Assembly (NCBI GenBank): GCA_009777925.1
Contig: WRKX01000012.1
Location: 1 to 36,517, forward strand
Direction of reading: 5' to 3'
Source: Betaproteobacteria bacterium
GTDB taxonomy: Bacteria > Pseudomonadota > Gammaproteobacteria > Burkholderiales > Rhodocyclaceae
DNA: 36,517 nucleotides
In this document: positions 1 through 7,001 of the stretch, piece by piece
How positions within the stretch are numbered: the first letter of the stretch is position 1
How the letters are laid out: each line of letters opens with the position of its first letter
Position numbers and translations under genes: made by a program
Notes under the pieces: model-generated
The model's database searches: none
Told to the model about the DNA's origin: nothing
What the model saw: only the letters and a program-made list of their open reading frames with translations

Positions 1-783
1 ACCTTTGGACGGCTGTTTGGGTTAATTGATCCAACGCAATTTGAGGTCGCCTTTCGGCGCTGGGTCGGATCGATCCTCCCGGCGCTGGGGGCCGATGCCG
101 TGGTGGCAATCGACGGTAAGAGCAGTCGGCGCACAGGCAAGGTGGATGCCACGCCGCAGCATCTGGTGAGCGCGTTTGCCGCAGGTGCCGGTTTGGTGCT
201 TGGGCAGCGGGCGACGGCGGCGAAGTCCAATGAAAAGACGACCATTCCTGAACTCCTGGCTACCCTGGCGCTGGAAGGCTGCATTGTCACGCTCGATGCC
301 ATGGGTACCCAGACCAACATCGCCCAGGCCATCCGCAACCGTGGTGCCAATTACATCCTGGCGCTCAAGGACAACCAACCGAACCTGGCCAATTCGCTGC
401 GCGATTTCTTTGCCCAGTTCAAGGCTGCACCGGACAGGACACCCCACGCGATGTCCGAAACCGTGGAGAAGGATCATGGACGAATCGAGACACGGCGTTG
501 TTATGCCTTCGATCAACTGGCGTGTCTGCATATAGTGCTTCTCGTAATTATTTTTACCCTTTCTCGCTTGCAGGATAGGATGTCTGAAGGTTGATAAAGT
601 AAGATTATTTAGGAAAAGAACTATAAACCCGAGCAGTGGCCCGATCTGAAATCCTTCGCGGTGATCGAGTCGCAGCGCGAAATCAAGGACAGGACGACGC
701 TTGAGCAGCGCTACTATCTTTCGAGCCTCGCCCCAGATGCAGATCGCCTCTTGCGGACAATCCGCGCTCACTGGAGTATTGAA
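1..783 (+). pseudogene. ISAs1-family (IS4-like DDE) transposase, truncated at the window edge and at its 3' end, and interrupted by a 95-bp MITE at 531-625
   Basis: The frame through position 1 reads TFGRLFGLIDPTQFEVAFRRWVGSILPALGADAVVAIDGKSSRRTGK...TLDAMGTQTNIAQAIRNRGANYILALKDNQPNL. After the MITE it resumes as KPEQWPDLKSFAVIESQREIKDRTTLEQRYYLSSL...LLRTIRAHWSIE, typical of ISAs1-type transposases. The C-terminal part is missing. Confidence 0.85.
531..625 (+). mobile_element. MITE-A copy 1 (95 bp including TA on both sides)
   Basis: TATAGTGCTTCTCGTAATTATTTTTACC...AGTAAGATTATTTAGGAAAAGAACTATA. Imperfect terminal inverted repeats of about 28 bp; TA at both ends; near-identical to copies at 812, 12431 and 36346. 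Confidence 0.93.
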
Positions 784-811
784 CACGGGTCTCGCGCTTG
801 TCTCCGCCATT

Positions 812-906
812 TATAGTGCTTCTCGTAATTATTTTTACCCTTTCTTGCTTGCAGGATAGGATGTCTGAAGGTTGATAAAGTAAGATTATTTAGGAAAAGC
901 ACTATA
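812..906 (+). mobile_element. MITE-A copy 2 (95 bp)
   Basis: Same 95-bp sequence as copy 1 with two substitutions by eye; same orientation; 160 bp upstream of fliC. Confidence 0.93.
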
Positions 907-1066
907 AACCAAAACCGCGCTACAACATCCGCGCCCGGAATTTTTTTACAAAATGCGCTAAAGGATTTTTTTGCTGCGCCGTAAAAGGGAACAAGCAGGT
1001 GAAAATAGCATTGATCTAAAAGCCTGGCGATTTTAGTTTTAATATTTTTCATGAAGGAGAGAAAAA

Positions 1067-1894
1067 ATGCCGCAAGTTATCAATACCAATGTCCAGTCCC
1101 TGAACTCGCAACGTTCTCTGGATTCTTCCCAAAACGCGCTGTTTACCGCGCTGCAACGTTTGTCTTCCGGTCTGCGGGTCAATAGTTCCAAGGACGACGC
1201 CGCCGGTCTTGCGGTGGCGGAGAAGATGAACTCTCAGGCGCGCGGCATGTCGGTAGCTATTCGTAACGCCAACGACGGCATTTCATTGGCGCAGACCGCC
1301 GAAGCGGGGATGAACGTCATCACCGGTCACTTGCAGCGGATGCGCGATCTGGCGGTACAGGCTGCTTCCGGGCAATACGATTCGGGCAACCGCGCCGCGC
1401 TGGATACCGAATTTCAGCAACTGGCCAGTGAAATCAGCCGGGTCGTCAGCGCCACCAATTTTAATGGACAACAGCTTCTGAATGGCGATTTCTCTGACGG
1501 CGTCAACTTTCAGGTTGGCGCGACGACCACGAGCGAATCGCAGATTGCAATCGCGATTAGCGCTGTAGCTGTGAGCGCAGGGGCTATTACAGGCTCTGGC
1601 TCAGTCGGCGAAAATAATGCGCTTTCCGCAATTTCTGCGGTGGACGCTGCGATTGGGCAAATCAACAACAATCGCGCTTCCCTGGGCGCGATTCAGAACC
1701 GTTTTGAAGGCGTGCTGACCCAGCTTTCCGCCGCGCGGGAAAACGCGGTAGCGGCCAGAAGCCGGATCATGGATGCCGACTACGCGGAAGAAACAGCCAA
1801 TCTCTCCAGAGCGCAAATCCTGCAACAGGCCGGGGTCGCGATGGTGGCGCAGGCCAACGCCCTGCCACAGAACGTGCTCTCGCTATTACGGTAA
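1067..1894 (+). CDS. fliC: Flagellin
   Basis: MPQVINTNVQSLNSQRSLDSSQNALFTALQRLSSGLRVNSSKDDAAGLAVAEKM... and C-terminal SRIMDADYAEETANLSRAQILQQAGVAMVAQANALPQNVLSLLR: canonical D0/D1 domains. Preceded by GAAGGAGAG. Confidence 0.97.
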   Translation: MPQVINTNVQSLNSQRSLDSSQNALFTALQRLSSGLRVNSSKDDAAGLAVAEKMNSQARGMSVAIRNANDGISLAQTAEAGMNVITGHLQRMRDLAVQAASGQYDSGNRAALDTEFQQLASEISRVVSATNFNGQQLLNGDFSDGVNFQVGATTTSESQIAIAISAVAVSAGAITGSGSVGENNALSAISAVDAAIGQINNNRASLGAIQNRFEGVLTQLSAARENAVAARSRIMDADYAEETANLSRAQILQQAGVAMVAQANALPQNVLSLLR

Positions 1895-1931
1895 GTACAT
1901 GGGAGTAGTGATATAGGAGAGTATCCAGAAA

Positions 1932-1961
1932 AGGCGCGGCGGGTGAAAACCCGACCGCGCC
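1932..1961 (+). terminator. Strong hairpin downstream of fliC, possible terminator or mRNA stabiliser
   Basis: GGCGCGGCGGGT-gaaa-ACCCGACCGCGCC inverted repeat. No clear U-tract follows. Confidence 0.5.
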
Positions 1962-2103
1962 TCTGGAGCATCCGGGCATTGCCCTGAACGAAAACAGCTT
2001 TTTTGTTCAGGACAATTTCTGGAATCGGCAGGATTGGCAGAAATAGCGCAATTGAACGCAATCAGGGGTTTTTTTCAGCCCCGCGAACTGAAGGAGCAGC
2101 ATC

Positions 2104-2676
2104 ATGGACATTACCAGCATTGGCGGCGCGACCCCCGTCACGCCCCTTCCGCAAAATCCGCAGCAGGGTCGCGCGCCTAACGCGCCGGTCAGCCGGGAAA
2201 CCATGGCGGATAACGCGGGCGGCAGCAAAGGCGCGGATAGCGCCCGGCAGGCGCCGCCAGCCAATATGCCTGTAGTAGGCAAGGAAGAAACGAGTCTGCC
2301 CAATTGGCCCCGCCAACCGGGGGCGGAAGCGCAAAGTTTCCTCGCCAACCAGACCCGACGCGGGCAGGCAGCCTCGCAGCCGAGCGCGGAGCCGGAATCC
2401 GTCTTCAATCGCCCCATGAGTCCTGAACAGAAGGCGGAGATGGCAAAACAGGAGTTGGAGGAGCTGCAGAGGAGTGTGGACGAGATCAGGCAGTTTGTCC
2501 TGCCCTACAACAGTTCGCTGAACTTCTCGGTGGATAAAGATAGCGGTCGCCTCATCGTCAAGGTCGTTGACAACGAAACGCAGGAAGTCATCAAACAGAT
2601 ACCTTCCGAGGACGCCATGAAACTCGCGCGTTCTCTGGAACAACTGCAAGGCTTGCTCGTGCGGCAAAAGGCATGA
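2104..2676 (+). CDS. flaG: FlaG-family flagellar protein
   Basis: C-terminal SLNFSVDKDSGRLIVKVVDNETQEVIKQIPSEDAMKLARSLEQLQGLLVRQKA is the FlaG domain; located between fliC and fliD. Confidence 0.9.
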   Translation: MDITSIGGATPVTPLPQNPQQGRAPNAPVSRETMADNAGGSKGADSARQAPPANMPVVGKEETSLPNWPRQPGAEAQSFLANQTRRGQAASQPSAEPESVFNRPMSPEQKAEMAKQELEELQRSVDEIRQFVLPYNSSLNFSVDKDSGRLIVKVVDNETQEVIKQIPSEDAMKLARSLEQLQGLLVRQKA

Positions 2677-2726
2677 TTCCTGCTAATACATAACCATATT
2701 AAACCCCAACGGGCAAGGAGAAAATA

Positions 2727-4070
2727 ATGGCAAGCATATCGGCACTCGGAGTAGGCTCAGGCATTGATCTGGCAGGATTGCTGGACGGCCTGATGGCGAT
2801 GGAGAGAAAGCCTCTGGATAGCCTGCAAAGCAAGGTATCTTCCTACAACTCGACGATTTCCGCGCTTGGCGCGTTGAGCAGCAAACTCTCTGCCCTGCGG
2901 ACGGCGGCGCAGGATTTGCGCCCTTCCGCCCTGCAAACTCCGCTGGAAAAATTTGCCACTTACACAGGTAGCCTGGGTGATGAAAAGGCAGGCACGGTGA
3001 CGGTGGGCGAAGGCGCGGTGGCGGGAAATTACAATCTGGAAATCGTCAGTCTCGCCAAAGGGCAGAAGACCATCGCTTCCGGCCTGAATGCCGCAGGCGG
3101 CACGCTGGATTTCAGCTTTGCGGATTCCAGCCGCGATTTCTCGGTCAATGTGGCGGCAGGCGCTACTATGGAAGATGTAGCCAAAGCCATCAACGCGAAA
3201 AACGGAGATGTCAGCGCGACTGTGGTCAACGGCAACATGATTCTTTCCGGCAAGGAAGGCGCGGACAGCGCGTTTACCATCAACAGCGGGATTTTCAGCA
3301 GCGCGACCAATAATCAGTTGGCCTCAAACGCGGAAATAAGAATTGACGGCATTACTGTTACCAGCCAGAGCAACAAGATCAGCGACGCATTGACCGGCGT
3401 GACCATTGACCTTTCCCAGACCGCAAGCCCGGGGACAACCACCCTCTCCATAACCAGGGATAGCGGGGAAAAGCTCCAGTCATCCCTGGAGGCTTTCGTC
3501 AAGGCGTTCAATGAAGCCGTTACCAGCATGAAAACGCTTGGCTCTTACGATAAAGAGACTACGCTGGCAGGCCCATTGCAAGGCAAAAGCATTCTGCGCG
3601 AATCAGAGTCAATGCTCTCCAGGCTGGTTTTTGATACCAAGCTCAGCACGACAGACGCGCAAGGAAACCCGGTCGAGCTTTCCCTTTCCGCCATCGGCAT
3701 TGCTTTCAGCAAGAGTTCGGATGGCACGCTCTCGCTGGATGTCGACAAACTGAAGGCGGCGGTGGCAGCCAACCCCGAAGGGATTGCCAAATTTGCCGCC
3801 GAGATTGGCAGGACGTTTGACGAATCACTGGACAAGGTGGTCGGCACGGGCGGGCGCATTGACCTGAATAAGGACAGCATTACCTCAAGCATCAGGATGC
3901 TGGAAAAACAGGCCGAAGCAATGGAAAGACGCCTGGAGATGGTTGAAGCGCGCTACCGCACCCAATTCTCCGCGCTGGATACCCTGGTCGCCAGGATGAG
4001 TTCCACCAGCAATTGGCTGGCGCAAACTCTGGCGGGTCTGGCTATAGATTATAGCGGCGCCAAAAAATAA
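2727..4070 (+). CDS. fliD: Flagellar filament capping protein FliD
   Basis: MASISALGVGSGIDLAGLLDGLMAMERKPLDSLQSKVSSYNSTISALGALSSKLSALR... and the C-terminal coiled-coil RYRTQFSALDTLVARMSSTSNWLAQTLA are FliD hallmarks. Confidence 0.96.
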   Translation: MASISALGVGSGIDLAGLLDGLMAMERKPLDSLQSKVSSYNSTISALGALSSKLSALRTAAQDLRPSALQTPLEKFATYTGSLGDEKAGTVTVGEGAVAGNYNLEIVSLAKGQKTIASGLNAAGGTLDFSFADSSRDFSVNVAAGATMEDVAKAINAKNGDVSATVVNGNMILSGKEGADSAFTINSGIFSSATNNQLASNAEIRIDGITVTSQSNKISDALTGVTIDLSQTASPGTTTLSITRDSGEKLQSSLEAFVKAFNEAVTSMKTLGSYDKETTLAGPLQGKSILRESESMLSRLVFDTKLSTTDAQGNPVELSLSAIGIAFSKSSDGTLSLDVDKLKAAVAANPEGIAKFAAEIGRTFDESLDKVVGTGGRIDLNKDSITSSIRMLEKQAEAMERRLEMVEARYRTQFSALDTLVARMSSTSNWLAQTLAGLAIDYSGAKK

Positions 4071-4128
4071 CTATTGGAAGGACGGCGCTTTGGAAAATAT
4101 CCGCAGGGACTGAACCGACGAGTACGCA

Positions 4129-4149
4129 GGGGCGCGATTTATCGCGCCC
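4129..4149. repeat. REP-like palindrome (GGGGCGCGATTTATCGCGCCC)
   Basis: Same core GGCGCGATTTATCGCGCC recurs at 22925, 28090, 28239 and 28609. Confidence 0.8.
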
Positions 4150-4166
4150 AACCTTGCAAACCCTTT

Positions 4167-4195
4167 AAAAAAGCGGGCATTTCGCCCGCTTTTTT
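4167..4195. terminator. Intrinsic terminator, probably bidirectional between fliD and vapC
   Basis: AAAAAAGCGGGCatttcGCCCGCTTTTTT: GC stem flanked by A and T tracts. Confidence 0.88.
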
Positions 4196-4210
4196 GTGAC
4201 CATCGAAAAA

Positions 4211-4597
4211 TCAGACATGCCTGATTGAGCCGCCGTATTGGGCGACCAGGGGGTCAACTGTCAAAAGCGTGATTCCTTCACTCAAGGATTGCGCGATCAG
4301 GATGCGATCGAACGGGTCTTTATGCAGCGGCGGCAAACCAGTCACGGCGACCGCATGGATGCCTGTCACCGGCAATTCAATATAGCTGTTGTCAATCAAA
4401 CAGCGCCGGATGATACGCGCGTCCGCCCGAAAATCCTCGCGCCCCAGACCTTGCTTGATGGCGATTTCCCAAAGGCTGGCGGCGCTGAACAACAACTCGT
4501 TTCGGGTATCCTCAATTAACGTCCGCGTGGAGAGAGGCAAATGCTCCGGCTCACCCAAAGCCCATAACAGCAGGTGGGTATCAAGAAGCAGTTTCAT
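4211..4597 (-). CDS. vapC: PIN-domain toxin, VapC family
   Basis: MKLLLDTHLLLWALGEPEHL...SAASLWEIAIKQGLG...LPPLHKDPFDRILIAQSLSEGITLLTVDPLVAQYG: PIN-domain acidic residues in expected positions. Confidence 0.92.
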   Translation of the reverse strand: MKLLLDTHLLLWALGEPEHLPLSTRTLIEDTRNELLFSAASLWEIAIKQGLGREDFRADARIIRRCLIDNSYIELPVTGIHAVAVTGLPPLHKDPFDRILIAQSLSEGITLLTVDPLVAQYGGSIRHV

Positions 4598-4839
4598 GCG
4601 CCAATGCCAAAAAGCTGTTCAATTTCCGAGCTGCCCATCCGATCAAAATCGTCCGGCACGGCAATCTCCCCGATGAGGTAGCCCAGGCGCCGCGCCTGGT
4701 TTTCAGGAGGGGTATTCAGGGGGACGACTTTCACAAGAGGTTTTGAAGCCCTGGCGATGATGAAGGGATTGCCTTCAACAACCTGCTGGACAAGACGGGA
4801 GAGATGCGTCTTCGCTTCGTGGATGTTGACCGTTCGCAT
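4594..4839 (-). CDS. vapB: Phd/YefM-type antitoxin partner of VapC
   Basis: MRTVNIHEAKTHLSRLVQQVVEGNPFIIARASKPLVKVVPL. The end overlaps the vapC start by 4 bp. Confidence 0.9.
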   Translation of the reverse strand: MRTVNIHEAKTHLSRLVQQVVEGNPFIIARASKPLVKVVPLNTPPENQARRLGYLIGEIAVPDDFDRMGSSEIEQLFGIGA

Positions 4840-5007
4840 GATTTGCTCTTATGGACTAAGTTCTGTTAGTTTAGTCTGAGTAGATGGCTCTGTCAAGCTA
4901 ACCCCAATACTGTTCACTCAACACATCGTCATTGCGAGGAGCGTAGGCGACGAAGCAATCCAGAAGCCCGCTGTGCGTGACTGCCCTGCTGGATTGCTTC
5001 GCTGCGC

Positions 5008-6911
5008 GTGCGCCGGGAGACCGGCAAGGAGTAGATGGTGCAAGTCCATTACGATGAAGGAATAGCTAACCACATCGGCCTCAAGCCGTGCGTATTCGTT
5101 CGCAAGGACGATTGCGAAGCGTCGGTAGAGGTGCGCATAGGCCAGCCATTGAGCCGCGAAAGAAGCGATCCCCGGGCAGCCGACGTTTTGCGTAGTACGG
5201 AAGGCAACAGCGACAGGCGCGTTATAGCGAGTGTGTGTCGCTCCCGGCGTGGTCATAGACCCTGGCATGTACGTAAGCTCCTTGTTTGGGAACCGGGAGG
5301 TCCCAGTTTTGGCCGCTGTGAAAGGGCGGTCCGCATCGGGAAGGTGAGGAGCCGCAGCCGATGATGCACGAAACTGGGAAGTCAGACCCCGCCATAGTAG
5401 CTGTGAAGTCGGCGAACGAAGCGGGTCAAACCGCTAAGGAGCTGATGGAGCCAAGGGCGGGGGCCAAGGGGAATGTGTTGCAGCAAAGCACGCACCAGAC
5501 CCAGAGCTGGGTAAGCGTGACACAGGCGCTGGAGCGCATACGGCAAATTGCAAGGCAACGTAAGAAGGAGAAGTTTACCGCCCTCATGCATCACATTAGT
5601 CTGGAACTGCTCGAAGCGGAATTCTTTGCCCTTAAAGGAAATGCTGCGGCGGGCGTGGATGGACTGACGGGGAGCGACTACGAGAAAGAGCTGGAAGCCA
5701 ACCTTCGGGCGCTACACAGCCGTGTTCATTTGGGCAGCTACCGACCCTTACCGTCCAGACGGGTTTATATCCCCAAGCCGGATGGTCGGCAACGTCCGAT
5801 AGCCGTTGCAGGTCTGGAGGACAAGATAGTACAACGGGTCACAGCAACGATACTGAACGCGATCTATGAGGAAGAGTTCCTTGGATTCTCGTATGGATTT
5901 CGGCCTGGCCGCAGTGCGCACGATGCGATGGACGCGCTTGTGGTTGGGATGGAAAGCCGAAAGGTGAATTTCGTGGTAGACGCCGACATTCGGTCATTCT
6001 TCGACACGGTAGACCAGAAATGGTTAATTCGCTTCGTGGAACATCGGATAGGCGACAAACGCATCATCGGCCTGATTCAGAAATGGCTTAAGGCGGGAGT
6101 TCTGGAAGAAGGGCAGGTCAGGGTCAGCCAGATCGGTACGGCACAAGGGGCGGTGATTTCACCGCTGCTTGCCAATATCTACCTGCACTATGTGCTTGAT
6201 CTGTGGGCGCAACGCTGGCGACGGCGTGATGCCACGGGCGAGATGATAATCGTGCGCTACGCCGATGACTTCATTGTGGGCTTTGAGAATGAAGACGATG
6301 CCCATCGGTTTCTGGACATGATGCGTGATCGGCTGCAAGAGTTCGGTCTGTCGTTGCACCCTGAGAAGACCCGGCTGATTGAGTTTGGACGTTTTGCGGC
6401 GCAGAACCGCAAACGGCGAGGGCTTGGTAAGCCGGAGACGTTCGACTTCTTAGGCATGACTTTCATCTGCTCAAAGACACGACGGGGCAAGTATCAAGTC
6501 AAACGCAAGTCCCGGCGGGACCGTCTAAGAGCCAAACTGAAAGAGATCAAGCAGACGCTTCGACGGAACATGCACAGGTCAATTCCTGAACAGGGAAGAT
6601 GGCTGGGGCGTGTCGTCACAGGATACTTCAACTATCATGCTGTGCCGACGAACATGAGTTCGCTAAGCACTTTCCTATACCACGTAACAGACCTCTGGAA
6701 AAAGACGCTACGGCGTCGCAGCCAAAAGGATCAGACGATATGGACGAGGATCAGGAAGCTGGCGAGCGAGTTTCTACCCAAGCCGCGAATCCTTCACCCG
6801 TGGCCAAACCAACGATTTGCCGTCACTCACCCAAGGTGGGAGCCGTATGCCTTAATTGGGCACGTACGGTTCTGTGCGGGGGCGCCCAGTAATGGGCGTC
6901 CCTACCGCGAT
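5008..6911 (+). mobile_element. Group II intron (about 1.9 kb) with encoded RT/maturase
   Basis: 5' end GTGCGCCGGGAGACCGGCAAGG (GUGYG-type). Domain V-like GAGCCGTATGCC-TTAATT-GGGCACGTACGGTTC at 6840-6872. Removing 5008-6911 rejoins ...GGATTGCTTCGCTGCGC|TCGCAATGACG, the complement of the left arm of the palindromic repeat. Confidence 0.9.
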
Positions 6912-6920
6912 TCGCAATGA
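5361..6920 (+). CDS. ltrA: Group II intron-encoded reverse transcriptase/maturase
   Basis: AAAGVDGLTGSDY, RRVYIPKPDGRQRPIAV, FGYGFRPGRSAHDA-like, VVDADIRSFFDTVD, GTAQGAVISPLLANIYLHYVLD, MIIVRYADDFIVGF (YADD), and X-domain LGRVVTGYFNYHAVPTN. The true C-terminus is uncertain because the ORF runs through D5/D6. Confidence 0.95.
   Translation: MMHETGKSDPAIVAVKSANEAGQTAKELMEPRAGAKGNVLQQSTHQTQSWVSVTQALERIRQIARQRKKEKFTALMHHISLELLEAEFFALKGNAAAGVDGLTGSDYEKELEANLRALHSRVHLGSYRPLPSRRVYIPKPDGRQRPIAVAGLEDKIVQRVTATILNAIYEEEFLGFSYGFRPGRSAHDAMDALVVGMESRKVNFVVDADIRSFFDTVDQKWLIRFVEHRIGDKRIIGLIQKWLKAGVLEEGQVRVSQIGTAQGAVISPLLANIYLHYVLDLWAQRWRRRDATGEMIIVRYADDFIVGFENEDDAHRFLDMMRDRLQEFGLSLHPEKTRLIEFGRFAAQNRKRRGLGKPETFDFLGMTFICSKTRRGKYQVKRKSRRDRLRAKLKEIKQTLRRNMHRSIPEQGRWLGRVVTGYFNYHAVPTNMSSLSTFLYHVTDLWKKTLRRRSQKDQTIWTRIRKLASEFLPKPRILHPWPNQRFAVTHPRWEPYALIGHVRFCAGAPSNGRPYRDSQ
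6840..6872 (+). ncRNA. Group II intron domain V
   Basis: GAGCCGTATGCC TTAATT GGGCACGTACGGTTC folds into a D5-like hairpin with the AGC triad near the 5' base. Confidence 0.8.
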
Positions 6921-7001
6921 CGACGTATGCGCTTGAGCCAAAATCGCTCTAAGTGAACAGCATTGAAGCTAACCCGCACCTTCTTAAAGACGCCGGTTGG
7001 C

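Larger units (their letters stand above)
4895..6975. mobile_element. Nested element: 10-bp direct repeat + 14-bp TIR element carrying a palindromic repeat split by a group II intron
   Basis: AAGCTAACCC at 4895-4904 and 6966-6975. Immediately inside are CAATACTGTTCACT (4905-4918) and AGTGAACAGCATTG (6952-6965), inverted repeats with one mismatch. Confidence 0.75.

Noticed and set aside
22-810. Minus-strand 262-aa ORF across the ISAs1 remnant and MITE-A
   Set aside because: Antisense to a recognisable transposase; kept open by GC bias and the MITE's open frame. No family resemblance.
980-1015. Sigma-28 flagellar promoter upstream of fliC (TAAA-N15-GCCGATAA-like)
   Set aside because: TAAAAGGGAACAAGCAGGTGAAAATAG is only a weak match; cannot be supported.
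4918-5364. Small ORFs in the 5' part of the group II intron (4918-5268 minus, 5035-5364 plus)
   Set aside because: They lie over the repeat and structured domain I of the intron RNA; no protein similarity recognised.
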